From positions 297,181 through 361,180 of the forward strand of contig NZ_WBMT01000009.1 of the NCBI RefSeq assembly GCF_008923185.1: DNA of 64,000 bases, in the 5' to 3' direction. The DNA comes from Actinomadura rudentiformis. Its GTDB lineage: Bacteria > Actinomycetota > Actinomycetes > Streptosporangiales > Streptosporangiaceae. This document shows positions 42,746-51,424 of the stretch, piece after piece; position 1 is the stretch's first letter; the number at the start of each line of letters is the position of its first letter. The position numbers and the translations under genes are program-made. The notes below the pieces were generated by a model. The model was given only the letters and a program-made list of their open reading frames with translations. It searched no databases and was not told where the DNA came from.

Positions 42746-43723
42746 TCAAATCTGACGTGCACCAGTGGAGGATTGGGTGGCGCGATATTGGGAGGGCGGG
42801 ATGCCGTATCGGGCGATGAACGCCTGGCGCAGCGTTTCGACCGTTCCGAAGCCACAGCGCGTCGCGACGGCGGCCATGGGCAGCGTGGTGGAAGTCAGCA
42901 GGTGAGCGGCGGCCTCGGTTCGGGCCTGCCGTACGAACCGGCCGGGTGACTGGCCGAGGTTCTTGAGGAACAGCCGGGTCAGATGCCGCTCGCTGACGCC
43001 CGCCTGTGCGGCGAGCGTGGCCGCGGTGAGGTCGGCGTCCAGGTGCCCCGTGACATGGTCGACCACCTGCTTGACGAGCTCGTTGGCCGGCGGCGGGGCG
43101 CTGGTGAACATGCTCATCTGCGCCTGGTTGCCGGGCCGTTGGAGATAGGTCACCAGATTGCGGGCCACGCTCCGCGCCACGCCGGCTCCGTGGTCCTCCT
43201 CGACGAAGGCCAGGGTGAGATCAAGGGCGCTGGTCACACCGGCAGCGGTGCACATTTCGCCGTCCCGGATGAAGATCGGTTCCGGGTCGAAGGCGACCTT
43301 GGGGTAGCGGGAGGCCAGGCTCGGCGCCCACCGCCAGTGGGTGGTCGCACGCCGGCCGTCCAGCAGGCCGGAGGCCGCCAGGATGCTCGCGCCCGTGCAC
43401 ACCGAGGCGATACGGCGGCTCTCCCTGGCCAGCCGGCGGACATGGGCAACGATCACCCCGTTGTCGGCCGCCGCCAGGTGCCCGATCCCTCCCGACACGA
43501 TGAGCGTGTCGAGCGGCCCGGCGACCCGTTCGAGCGTCTCCTGGGCGAGGAGCGTGAGACCGGTGCCGCACGTGATCGGGTGGCCTCCCGGGCTCGCCAG
43601 GCGGACGTGATAGGCAGGCTTGACGCCGTGCAGGTTCGCGACCCCCAGGCTCGTGGTGATGCAGGCGATGTCGAGCAACTCTGCCGCGTCGTATCCGACG
43701 ACGACCACACGCCGTTCGGTCAT
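42746..43723 (-). CDS. GlxA-like transcriptional regulator (DJ-1/PfpI + AraC HTH)
   Basis: A 325-residue regulator. The N-terminal DJ-1/PfpI-like domain (VVVVGYDAAELLDIACITTSLGVANL..., with SVCTGASILAASGLLDGRRATTHWRW including the conserved Cys of SVCTGA) is followed by an AraC-family double helix-turn-helix (SERHLTRLFLKNLGQSPGRFVRQARTEAA, VATRCGFGTVETLRQAFIARYGIPPSQYR). Fusion of these two domains defines the GlxA/FtrA group. The ligand is unknown. The next gene downstream on the opposite strand starts 99 bases from its start codon. Confidence 0.9.
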   Translation of the reverse strand: MTERRVVVVGYDAAELLDIACITTSLGVANLHGVKPAYHVRLASPGGHPITCGTGLTLLAQETLERVAGPLDTLIVSGGIGHLAAADNGVIVAHVRRLARESRRIASVCTGASILAASGLLDGRRATTHWRWAPSLASRYPKVAFDPEPIFIRDGEMCTAAGVTSALDLTLAFVEEDHGAGVARSVARNLVTYLQRPGNQAQMSMFTSAPPPANELVKQVVDHVTGHLDADLTAATLAAQAGVSERHLTRLFLKNLGQSPGRFVRQARTEAAAHLLTSTTLPMAAVATRCGFGTVETLRQAFIARYGIPPSQYRATQSSTGARQI

Positions 43724-43821
43724 GGGCCGAGCCTACGGTGGCAGGACGCACTCCCCAAGATTCCGGACGAACCCGAGCGCGCCGCCTTGGCCGGCTCCGG
43801 CGAGGGCACGACAGTGAACGC

Positions 43822-44226
43822 ATGACACAGATCGCATCAACCCGCCGCCCCTGGCTCCGCTTCACCCGGCACTACATCGAAATGATCATTGCGATGTTCG
43901 TCGGAATGGGTGTCCTGGGAGTGCTCTTCGCCGTCGCCGGACTCGATTTCTCCTTCGAACGCGACCCCGAACTGGCCTACCTCCTCATGGCGTTCAACAT
44001 GTCCGTGGGCATGGCCGTCATCATGCGCTTCCGCCGCCACAGTTGGCCCGCCACGTTGGAGATGTGCGGAGCCATGTTCGCGCCCGTGGTGCCGCTCTTC
44101 CCGTTGCTCTGGCTGAACGTCATCGACGGCGAGACCGTGATGCTCGTAGCGCACGTGGCGATGTTCCCGCTGATGCTGGGCATCATGTTTTGGCGCCGCA
44201 CCGAATACACCGGATGCGCAGCCTGA
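43822..44226 (+). CDS. Small polytopic membrane protein
   Basis: A 134-residue protein with four predicted helices (YIEMIIAMFVGMGVLGVLFAVAGL; LAYLLMAFNMSVGMAVIM; MCGAMFAPVVPLFPLLWLNVI; VMLVAHVAMFPLMLGIMFW). Met is abundant in the helices (GMGVLG, NMSVGMAV). No family named. Divergent by 99 bases from the GlxA-like regulator, which may control it. Confidence 0.75.
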   Translation: MTQIASTRRPWLRFTRHYIEMIIAMFVGMGVLGVLFAVAGLDFSFERDPELAYLLMAFNMSVGMAVIMRFRRHSWPATLEMCGAMFAPVVPLFPLLWLNVIDGETVMLVAHVAMFPLMLGIMFWRRTEYTGCAA

Positions 44227-44310
44227 CGACCAGCCCGCCGCGATCGCAACGCGCACTCTGGTAGAGGATGGTGATGTGCAACCCCGCTCCCACCTCTGCA
44301 CGGAGAACTG

Positions 44311-44895
44311 ATGTGGTTCAGACGTGCGTCGCGCAAGCGTGACGCAGAGCCCCCTGGCTGTAGCTCGTGCGCAAGGAGACCGGCTGATCCTGAGCCCGTC
44401 CTGAAGTGTCCGGGCTGCGGAGCCGACTCCGCCATCGTCGCGACCTCCATCGCCTACCGGACATTGAGAGAGGGGCCACAGGCCAGGGCGTGCGAGACAT
44501 GTGAGCTCGTCACGATCGGCATCGAGCCAGAAATGGTGTGCCCGGCCTGTGAGCAGCTCTACTCGGACATCAATGACCGGTTGAGCGCACGATTCGCCCG
44601 CGTTGGTCCTGGCGACCCTGCCGACGCACCGTGCGTCGGTTGCGGTTATTACGTATCGCGCCCGAACCCTCCTGGACCGACCCTTTATTTCGACATCGAC
44701 TGCCAAGGTTGCGATGCCAAGTTCCCTATCGCGGAGCAGGAAATGACGGTCGGCCAGGGCATGCACATAGCGTGCAACGACTGCGCCACCGTCACGGTCG
44801 TCCCGAGCACCGTGTGGTGCCCCAACTGCGGGCAGCACCTCCGCAAGCACGGCATCCCCGAACTCGTCCGCGACGCGACCCGGAGCAGCCGCTGA
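44311..44895 (+). CDS. Protein with eight zinc-knuckle CxxC motifs
   Basis: A 194-residue cytoplasmic protein, unrecognised overall. CxxC pairs occur at residues 17/20, 33/36, 61/64, 77/80, 108/111, 131/134, 155/158 and 170/173, spaced so that four consecutive zinc ribbons could form (CSSC-CPGC, CETC-CPAC, CVGC-CQGC, CNDC-CPNC). No catalytic domain accompanies them. Basic N-terminus (MWFRRASRKRDAEPPG). Zinc ribbons of this kind bind nucleic acids or proteins; this could be a regulator or scaffold. No operon partner is close. Confidence 0.7.
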   Translation: MWFRRASRKRDAEPPGCSSCARRPADPEPVLKCPGCGADSAIVATSIAYRTLREGPQARACETCELVTIGIEPEMVCPACEQLYSDINDRLSARFARVGPGDPADAPCVGCGYYVSRPNPPGPTLYFDIDCQGCDAKFPIAEQEMTVGQGMHIACNDCATVTVVPSTVWCPNCGQHLRKHGIPELVRDATRSSR

Positions 44896-45063
44896 TCATG
44901 GGAGCCCGTCGACGAGTGACCGGGCACCGGCCGGCGCACCGACAGCACCAGGATTGAGCGGGACACAGGTGTTGGGCTGATCGGAACGGCCTTTTATCGG
45001 ATTGTGGTCCGGGTCTTTTCGGGCGCTTTGTGGCCGGATGAGGTCTCGCTTGCCGGCGTCGGG

Positions 45064-45852
45064 CTACGTACGCCGAGCAGCTGAGGGCGTCGGGCGGTGG
45101 CCCAGGCGGCGGGAGAGAACGGCTGCGCCCTCTTGGACGAGGGCACCCCATTCCCGCTGGCGCTCGTTACTCCAGCGCAGGGACGGCACCGAGATGCTCA
45201 TGGCGGCGACCATGGCGCCGGTGTGGTCGTAGACCGGAGCCGCCACGCAATGGACCGCCTCGTTGGACTCGCAGTCGTCGTAGGCGATGCCGCGTTCACG
45301 GATCTCGGCCAGGTGAGTCCGCAACCGGGCGGGAGAAGTGATGCTGCGGGGGGTCATGCCCGGCAGCTCACGATCGCGTGGATAGCGGGCGTCGAGCGCC
45401 TCGGCGCTGAGCCCCGACAGCAGCACTTTGCCCAGGCCAGTGCAGTGCGCGGGCAGCCGGCGTCCCACCGCCGACACGAGCCGTACGGAGTGAGTGCTGT
45501 CGGCCTTGGCGATGTAGACGACGTCGGTGCCGTCCAGGATCGCGACCTGGACCGTCTCGTCGCAGCGCGCGGCCACCATCTCGGCCTCACGGCGGGCCTC
45601 GTGGGCGAGGTCGAGCTGGTCGGCGACGACGGCGCCGAGCTGGAACAGCCGCAGGCCCAGCACATAGCGCGTGGGCTGGCCGGGGACCGGCGCGAGGTAC
45701 GAACGATCGGTCAGGGTGCTGAGCAGCTCGTGCACCGTGGTGCGGGGCAACCCCAGCTGCCGGGTGATGTCGGCCGCCGAGAGAGGCGCGCTCTCCAGGA
45801 AGAGCTCCAGGATGTCGAGGGCGCGGGTGACGGCGGGTACGGCACGGCCCAC
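45064..45852 (-). CDS. IclR-family transcriptional regulator
   Basis: A 262-residue regulator from GTG 45852, chosen because GAGGGG lies six bases upstream and it gives the common family N-terminus (VGRAVPAVTRALDILELFLE). Winged HTH near 20-75 (SAADITRQLGLPRTTVHELLSTLTDRSYLAPV), then the effector-binding domain: VAILDGTDVVYIAKADSTHSVRLVSAVGRRLPAHCTGLGKVLLSGL and the C-terminal DDCESNEAVHCVAAPVYDHTGAMVAAMSISVPS. IclR members usually sense a small carbon metabolite. It is divergent from the sugar operon, whose leader has a matching inverted repeat. Confidence 0.92.
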   Translation of the reverse strand: MGRAVPAVTRALDILELFLESAPLSAADITRQLGLPRTTVHELLSTLTDRSYLAPVPGQPTRYVLGLRLFQLGAVVADQLDLAHEARREAEMVAARCDETVQVAILDGTDVVYIAKADSTHSVRLVSAVGRRLPAHCTGLGKVLLSGLSAEALDARYPRDRELPGMTPRSITSPARLRTHLAEIRERGIAYDDCESNEAVHCVAAPVYDHTGAMVAAMSISVPSLRWSNERQREWGALVQEGAAVLSRRLGHRPTPSAARRT

Positions 45853-45880
45853 ATCGTTCCCCTCATCGGACGGCTTACGG

Positions 45881-46024
45881 GATATCGAACTCAGCGTAGG
45901 GAGCCGCCCCACCCGCGTCAAAGACGAAACCCGGCTTAATGGTCATGAAAGAGGCATTGACGGCTCCTCCGAGGAGATTTACGTTTCAGGTTCAGTCGCA
46001 TATCTCGAACTGTGTTCGAGATAT
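45881..46024. promoter_or_regulatory. IclR-type operator elements in the divergent spacer
   Basis: A perfect inverted repeat, ATATCTCGAAC at 46000-46010, 3-base spacer, exact complement at 46014-46024, lies 16 bases before the first sugar-operon gene. A related half-site, GATATCGAAC at 45881-45890, lies near the IclR start. The pair of related sites around a divergent IclR gene suggests autoregulation and operon control. Binding is inferred from position. Confidence 0.55.
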
Positions 46025-46040
46025 CGAGCAAGGAACCCAC

Positions 46041-46937
46041 ATGCAGTCGACCAGGGACTTTCTGGCCTCATTGGGCCTTCCCGGACGTGATCTCGGAGAT
46101 CTGCCGACCTCGGCCAAGCGGTTTCCCGACGGCGCCCAGTACCGGGTGGAGATCCCCTCAGTCGAGGGGCCCGAGCCGTTCCACGCGGTCCTGGACGCGG
46201 CCAAGGAGCACGAGATCCGCATCCACCGCATCAGCCAGGGCAGCGGCATGATGCTGCTGACCGACGCCGAGATCCAGGAGATGGTCGCGCTCGGCCGCGA
46301 GCACAAGGTGGAGATCTGCCTGTTCGTCGGTCCCCGGGCGGCATGGGACGTGGGCATCCAGGTCGCCTCACCGTCCGGACGGGTGGCCGCGGGAACGCTG
46401 CGCGGCGCCGACCAGCTGGTCTACGGCATCGAGGACGTCGTCCGGGGTTGCGGGCTCGGCGTCCGCAGCGTCCTCGTCGCCGACGTCGGGCAACTCTGGG
46501 TGCTCCGCCGGATGCGGGAGACCGGCGACCTGCCGCCGGACCTGGAGTTCAAGGCCTCGGTGTCGTTCCCCTCGTCCAACCCGGCGACCGCGCGGCTGCT
46601 CGCCGAACTGGGCGTCACCACCATCAACGTGCCCACCGACCTCACGCTCGCGCAGATCGCCGCGATCCGCCGGGCGGTCGACGTCCCGCTGGACGTCTAC
46701 GTGGAGGGGGCGGACGACTTCGGGGGCGCCGTCCGCTACTACGAGGTGCCCGACCTGGTCCGGGTCGCGGCCCCCGTCCACCTGAAGTTCACCGTCCGCA
46801 ACGCGCCCGGCATCTACCCCTCCGGCCATCACCTCGGGCCGCTCGCCGTCTCCACCGCACGCGAACGTGTACGGCGGGCCGCGATCGGCCTGTCGATGCT
46901 GGGCCGCTACTACAAGGAGGCAATAGCCAGTCCCTAA
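46041..46937 (+). CDS. Peptidase U32-like TIM-barrel protein
   Basis: A 298-residue protein; ATG 46041 has AAGGA at about 7 bases. The alternation of FHAVLDAAKEHEIRIHRISQGSG, VGIQVASPSGRVAAGTLRGADQLVYGIEDVVRGCGLGVRSVLVADVGQLWVLRRM, LLAELGVTTINVPTDLTLAQIAAIRRAVDVPLDVYVEG and HLKFTVRNAPGIYPSG is barrel-like and resembles U32-type proteins, which modify tRNA or collagen-type substrates; peptidase activity is not implied. It is the first gene after the IclR operator, followed by an intergenic repeat array and the sugar genes, so a carbohydrate role is also possible. Family placement is tentative. Confidence 0.55.
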   Translation: MQSTRDFLASLGLPGRDLGDLPTSAKRFPDGAQYRVEIPSVEGPEPFHAVLDAAKEHEIRIHRISQGSGMMLLTDAEIQEMVALGREHKVEICLFVGPRAAWDVGIQVASPSGRVAAGTLRGADQLVYGIEDVVRGCGLGVRSVLVADVGQLWVLRRMRETGDLPPDLEFKASVSFPSSNPATARLLAELGVTTINVPTDLTLAQIAAIRRAVDVPLDVYVEGADDFGGAVRYYEVPDLVRVAAPVHLKFTVRNAPGIYPSGHHLGPLAVSTARERVRRAAIGLSMLGRYYKEAIASP

Positions 46938-47252
46938 CCCAAGTACCGCAAGTCTCCAGCCACGTCACTACCGCGCACCTGACCGCACCACCGCTGCGGA
47001 TCTCTGGCCGCACCATCATTGCGGCCTCACCTGCACCTCGATCGCGAGCTCAACCGCATACCGTCGCGGGTCCCTTCCGTACCAGCGTTGTGGGCCCTCC
47101 AGGCCGCACCACGGCGCCGCCCAACCGCACCGCCGTTGCGGCCCCCCAGCCGCACCACGATCGCGGACTCGGGCGCAGCCGCGTCGCGGGTCTCTTGTCG
47201 CACCACCATCGGGGCATGCCAGCGCAACCGTCCTCCCAGGAAGGGAATGCCC
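46938..47252. repeat. Array of about eleven degenerate inverted-repeat units
   Basis: This 315-base spacer is not coding. From about 46983 to 47245 a roughly 17-base unit of the form CCGCACCACNNTTGCGG recurs at starts near 46983, 47008, 47031, 47054, 47077, 47104, 47125, 47150, 47173, 47198 and 47222 (period 21-27). Units 1, 2, 7 and 8 are the best: CCGCA...TGCGG or CCGCACC...CGCGG, each able to form a 5-bp hairpin. Separators are short and pyrimidine-rich. The array ends at the ribosome site of the aldose 1-epimerase gene. Unequal spacing and drift rule out a CRISPR array. Role unknown. Confidence 0.7.
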
Positions 47253-48449
47253 ATGCTCAGGCGCTCAGCACGGTCCTCGCCCATCCGTACGTCCGGCCGG
47301 CTCTTCGCGGCCGCCGTGCTCGCGGTCTCGGCCACCGGGCTCGGCTCGGTGGCCTCGGCCGCGCCCGCCGGTGCCAAGGGAGGCCGGCCGACCATCCAGA
47401 AGGATCTCTTCGGCACCCTCGCCGACGGCACCAAGGTCTGGCGCTACACCCTCACCAGCGGCAAGGTACGCGTCAGGATCATCACGTACGGCGGGATCGT
47501 GCAGACCATCGAGACGCCCGACCGGCGCGGCCGGACCACCAATGTGGCGCTGGGATTCCGCACCCTCGACGACTACGTGGCCCACAACAACCCCGGCCCC
47601 TACTTCGGCGCGCTGATCGGCCGGTACGCCAACCGGATCGCCAGGGGCACCTTCACCCTCGACGGCGTGACGCACAGCCTGCCGATCAACAACGATCCCA
47701 ACAGCCTGCACGGCGGCACAAAGGGATTCGACACCAAGGTCTGGACGGCCACCCCGGCGCAGAGCCAGGACACCGTGTCGCTCCGGCTCGACCTCACCAG
47801 CCCGCATCTCGACATGGGCTACCCGGGGACGCTGAAGGCGACCGCGACCTACGCCCTCTCGGGCTCGGCGTTGCGCATCGACTACCGCGCGACGACTGAC
47901 AGGGCGACGGTCGTCAACCTGACCAACCACTCGTACTTCAACCTCGCCGGCGAGGGGACGGGCACCATCTACGACCACCGGCTCCGGCTGAACGCCAGTC
48001 GCTACACGCCGGTCGACTCGACGCTGATCCCGACCGGCCGGCTCGCTCCCGTGGCGGGCACCCCTCTGGACTTCACGCGGTCCACCGCCATCGGCGAGCG
48101 GATCCGTGACGGGCACCAGCAGATGGTGTACGGGCGGGGCTACGACCACAACTACGTCGTCGACGGTTCCGGGTTCCGGCTCCACGCGCGGGTGAGTGAG
48201 CCGGGCAGCGGCCGGGTGCTCTCGATGTACTCCGACCAGCCCGGCATCCAGTTCTACTCGGGCAACTTCCTCGACGGCACCCTCTACGGCACCAGCGGCC
48301 GGGCGTACCGGCAGGGCGACGGCTTCGCGCTGGAGACCCAGCACTTCCCCGACTCGCCGAACCAGCCGCAGTTCCCCTCCACCGTCCTGCGTCCCGGCCA
48401 GATCTACCGGACCGCGACGGTCTACGCGTTCTCCACGGAAGGCTCGTGA
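47253..48449 (+). CDS. galM: Secreted aldose 1-epimerase (mutarotase)
   Basis: A 398-residue protein with a signal peptide (SGRLFAAAVLAVSATGLGSVASAAPAGA). The galactose-mutarotase fold follows: ITYGGIVQTIETPDRRGRTTNVALGF, FGALIGRYANRIARGTFTLDG, NSLHGGTKGFD (first catalytic His region), LTNHSYFNLAG (second His, about residue 225), and GFALETQHFPDSPNQ with the catalytic Glu near 360. It interconverts alpha and beta anomers of a sugar outside the cell. ATG 47253 has AGGAAGGG seven bases upstream. Its TGA overlaps the start of the binding-protein gene (TGATG). Confidence 0.92.
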   Translation: MLRRSARSSPIRTSGRLFAAAVLAVSATGLGSVASAAPAGAKGGRPTIQKDLFGTLADGTKVWRYTLTSGKVRVRIITYGGIVQTIETPDRRGRTTNVALGFRTLDDYVAHNNPGPYFGALIGRYANRIARGTFTLDGVTHSLPINNDPNSLHGGTKGFDTKVWTATPAQSQDTVSLRLDLTSPHLDMGYPGTLKATATYALSGSALRIDYRATTDRATVVNLTNHSYFNLAGEGTGTIYDHRLRLNASRYTPVDSTLIPTGRLAPVAGTPLDFTRSTAIGERIRDGHQQMVYGRGYDHNYVVDGSGFRLHARVSEPGSGRVLSMYSDQPGIQFYSGNFLDGTLYGTSGRAYRQGDGFALETQHFPDSPNQPQFPSTVLRPGQIYRTATVYAFSTEGS

Positions 48450-49591
48450 TGAAGAAGATCGATCCCACTGTCGAAGAGGCCGTCGAGACCCTCGGCCTGA
48501 GCGACGTGGCACGCCGGCGGCTGCTCAGCGGCGCGGGGCTGGTGAGCGCCACCGCCGCCGCCTCGGCCCTCCTCGCGGCGTGCTCGTCGGACAACAAGGC
48601 CGGCAGCGAGGACTCGGCCGGCGGTTCGGGCGCCGGTGACTTCCCCAAGACGCCCAAGTGGAAGTTCGTGTTCGTCAACCACGTCACCACCAACCCGTTC
48701 TTCACCGCGACGCAGTACGGCGCCCAGGACGCGTGCGCGCTGCTCGGCTGCGAGTTCCAGTGGACGGGCTCGAAGGAATCGGTGGTGCCGGAGATGATCA
48801 GCGCGACCAATGCGGCGATCTCCGCCAAGGCCGACGGGCTCGCGGTGGCGGTCGTCGACAAGACCGCGTTCAAGCAGCCGGTGGACAACGCGCTGAACGC
48901 GGGCATCCCCGTGGTCTCCTACAACGCCGACGGAGCGCGCGGCGATCCGGGGACCAACCGGCTGGCCTACGTCGGGCAGGACCTGTACCTCTCCGGCTAC
49001 CAGCTCGGTACGCGCATCGCCGAGCTGATGACGGGCGGGGACGCGGTCGGCTTCATCGCCACCCCGGGCTCGCTCAACATCCAGCCCCGCATCGACGGCG
49101 CCAAGGACGCGATCAAGGCCTCCGGCAAGTCGATCAACTTCAGGGACGTGGCGAGCGGGGCCGAGCTGCCCAAGGAGCTGTCCACCGTCGACGCCTACGC
49201 CCAAGGGCACCCCAACCTCAAGGGAATGTTCGCGGTCGACGCCGGCTCGACCGAGGCGGTCGGGAAGGTCGTGGCCAAGTACAAGCTCAAGAACAAGGGG
49301 GTCGCCGCCGGGGGATTCGATCTCAACCCGGCCACGCTGACGGCGATCAAGGCGGGGAACCTCGACTTCACCATCGACCAGCAGCCCTACCTGCAGGGTT
49401 TCCTGCCCGTTCTGTACCTGTGGATGTACAAGCTGACCGGCGGCCTGATCGCTCCGCCCGACTCCAACACCGGGCTGCTGTTCGTGACCAAGGACAACGT
49501 GGATCCGTACCTGACGACCAAGACCAGGTATGAGGGGTCGAGCACCAAGCAGCAACTGCTCAACCGGTCCGGCCCGATTCCCCACAAGTGA
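48449..49591 (+). CDS. Sugar ABC transporter substrate-binding lipoprotein (Rbs/Frc type)
   Basis: A 380-residue protein. The N-terminus has a twin-arginine-like RRRLLSGAGLVSATAAASALLAACSS with a lipobox (LLAAC), so it is an exported lipoprotein. The body is the periplasmic-binding-protein type I fold used for ribose/fructose: WKFVFVNHVTTNPFFTATQYGAQDA, AAISAKADGLAVAVVDKTAF, NAGIPVVSYNADGA, GVAAGGFDLNPATLTAIKAGNLDFTIDQQPYLQGF. It binds a pentose or hexose, identity unknown, for the permease and ATPase that follow. ATG 48449 overlaps the epimerase stop as TGATG. Confidence 0.92.
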   Translation: MKKIDPTVEEAVETLGLSDVARRRLLSGAGLVSATAAASALLAACSSDNKAGSEDSAGGSGAGDFPKTPKWKFVFVNHVTTNPFFTATQYGAQDACALLGCEFQWTGSKESVVPEMISATNAAISAKADGLAVAVVDKTAFKQPVDNALNAGIPVVSYNADGARGDPGTNRLAYVGQDLYLSGYQLGTRIAELMTGGDAVGFIATPGSLNIQPRIDGAKDAIKASGKSINFRDVASGAELPKELSTVDAYAQGHPNLKGMFAVDAGSTEAVGKVVAKYKLKNKGVAAGGFDLNPATLTAIKAGNLDFTIDQQPYLQGFLPVLYLWMYKLTGGLIAPPDSNTGLLFVTKDNVDPYLTTKTRYEGSSTKQQLLNRSGPIPHK

Positions 49592-49598
49592 TGCGGCC

Positions 49599-50636
49599 AT
49601 GAGCGACACGATCAGCAGCAAGACGGAGACTGACGACGCACCGCGTGCACCTGGACGCCGGGTGCACGGGGTGCTCCAGGTCACCTTCGACGGGTTCATG
49701 CGCCGCCGCGAGGCCACGATCCTCGTCGTGGCCCTGGGCCTGGTCGTCTACTTCCAGTACTCCAAGTCGGTGTTCCTCAGCCACGACAACCTGGTCAACA
49801 TCTCGCAGAGCATGGCGCCGTACGCGATCCTCGCGGTCGGCGAGGTGCTCCTGCTCGTCAGCGGCGAGATCGACCTTTCGGCCGGGATGGTCTTCACGCT
49901 GTCGCCGTTCCTGATGCACTACGCGATCGACTTCTACGGGGTGTATCCGATCCTCGCCATCGCGCTGTCCCTGTTCGCCGGTGCGTTCATCGGCCTGTGC
50001 AACGGATTCGTGGTGGTGGTGCTCCGGGTGCCGTCGTTCGTCGCGACGCTCGGGTCCCTCTTCCTCATCCAGGGCATCACCCTCACCACCTCGCACGCCT
50101 ACCCGGCGGAGATCCCCGCCGCGGCGGAGAGCCTGGCGTCGTGGTTCGGGCGGGCGGACTGGTCGGAGCTGATCTGGTGCCTGGCGATCGTCGCGTTCTT
50201 CCATGTGGTGCTGACCCGCACCCGGTGGGGGCTCCACACGATCGCGGTCGGTGGCAATCCGCACGGCGCCAGCGAGGCCGGCATCCGTACCGGCCGCATC
50301 AAGATCGGCAACTTTATGATCATGGGTGGGCTGGCCGCCCTCGCCGGGATCCTCGAGGCGTTCCGCACGCAGACGATCGACCCCAACTCGGGCGGCACCG
50401 GCGCCATGTTCATCGCCGTGTCCGCGGCCGTGATCGGCGGGACCGCGCTGGCCGGCGGCTCCGGCACGGTCATCGGCGCCCTGCTCGGCGCGCTCGTGCT
50501 CGCGGAGCTGCAGAACGGCTTCAACCTCATCGGGATCAGCGCGAACCCGTTCAACCTGATCCTCGGCATGGCGATCATCATCTCGATGATCCTCAACGTG
50601 CACCTCGCCAGGCTGCGGAGGGCGGGCAGAACGTGA
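49599..50636 (+). CDS. Sugar ABC transporter permease (RbsC/FrcC family)
   Basis: A 345-residue inner-membrane permease with about nine hydrophobic segments. The cytoplasmic coupling pattern typical of this family is visible (GGNPHGASEAGIRTGRIKIGNFMIMGGLAALAGIL), plus SGEIDLSAGMVFTLSPF near the N-terminal third and TLGSLFLIQGITL. It forms the transport channel with itself or a partner. Start ATG 49599 is seven bases after the binding-protein stop. Its stop overlaps the ATPase start (GTGA). Confidence 0.92.
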   Translation: MSDTISSKTETDDAPRAPGRRVHGVLQVTFDGFMRRREATILVVALGLVVYFQYSKSVFLSHDNLVNISQSMAPYAILAVGEVLLLVSGEIDLSAGMVFTLSPFLMHYAIDFYGVYPILAIALSLFAGAFIGLCNGFVVVVLRVPSFVATLGSLFLIQGITLTTSHAYPAEIPAAAESLASWFGRADWSELIWCLAIVAFFHVVLTRTRWGLHTIAVGGNPHGASEAGIRTGRIKIGNFMIMGGLAALAGILEAFRTQTIDPNSGGTGAMFIAVSAAVIGGTALAGGSGTVIGALLGALVLAELQNGFNLIGISANPFNLILGMAIIISMILNVHLARLRRAGRT

Positions 50637-51424
50637 CGGACACACCAGACCCGCAGGACGCGACGGGCACGCCGGCCCTGCAGGTCGAGCACATCGCCAA
50701 GCGGTTCGGCGCCGTGGCGGCACTGACCGACGTGAGCCTGCACCTGGGCAAGGGCGAGGTCCTCGGCCTGATCGGCGACAACGGGGCGGGCAAGTCGACC
50801 CTGATCAAGATCCTCAGCGGCTTCCACCGGCCGGACTCGGGCCGCATCACGGTGAACGGAGAGGAGGTGACGATCAAATCGGTGGACCACGCGCGCTCGC
50901 TCGGCATCGACACCGTCTACCAGGACCTGGCCCTGATCGACGAGCTGACCGTGTACCACAACATGTTCCTCAACCGGGAGGTGGTGCGCTGGCCGCTGCT
51001 CAGCAACCGCACCATGCGCCGGCTCGCCCGGCAACATCTGGACGAGCTGGGGGTGCGCATCCCGTCCGTCGACGCCGAGGTGGCCAAGCTGTCCGGCGGC
51101 CAGCGCCAGGCCATCGCGGTCGCCCGCTCGGTCTACTCGGACGCCCGGATCCTGCTGCTCGACGAGCCGCTGGCCGCCATGGGAGCGAAGGAGGGGGCGC
51201 TCATCCTCGACCTCGTCCGGGACCTCAAGGCGCGCGGCGAGGTGTCGATCATCATCATCGCCCACAACTACGCGCAGGTCCTGGAGGTGTGCGACCGGAT
51301 CAACCTGCTGCAGCACGGCCGGATCACCTTCGACAAGGCGACCGCGGACACCTCCTTGCAGGAGCTCACCGATCTCGTGGTCGCCGAATACCGCGCGACC
51401 CGCACCGGCGGCGCCTCGTCATGA
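50633..51424 (+). CDS. Sugar ABC transporter ATP-binding protein (single-domain, FrcA-like)
   Basis: A 263-residue ATPase. Walker A GDNGAGKST, Q-loop region VYQDLALIDELTVYHNMFLNRE, signature LSGGQRQ, Walker B ILLLDEPLAAMG and H-loop IIIIAHNYAQV are all present. Unlike RbsA/MglA it has one nucleotide-binding domain, as in Frc-type importers, so it would work as a homodimer. It starts with GTG overlapping the permease stop and ends overlapping the alcohol dehydrogenase ATG (ATGA), so the operon is tightly coupled. Confidence 0.93.
   Translation: MTDTPDPQDATGTPALQVEHIAKRFGAVAALTDVSLHLGKGEVLGLIGDNGAGKSTLIKILSGFHRPDSGRITVNGEEVTIKSVDHARSLGIDTVYQDLALIDELTVYHNMFLNREVVRWPLLSNRTMRRLARQHLDELGVRIPSVDAEVAKLSGGQRQAIAVARSVYSDARILLLDEPLAAMGAKEGALILDLVRDLKARGEVSIIIIAHNYAQVLEVCDRINLLQHGRITFDKATADTSLQELTDLVVAEYRATRTGGASS

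Noticed and set aside
46938..47252. The repeat array as a CRISPR
   Set aside because: Units drift strongly, spacing varies 21-27 bases with no unique spacers of fixed length, and there are no cas genes.
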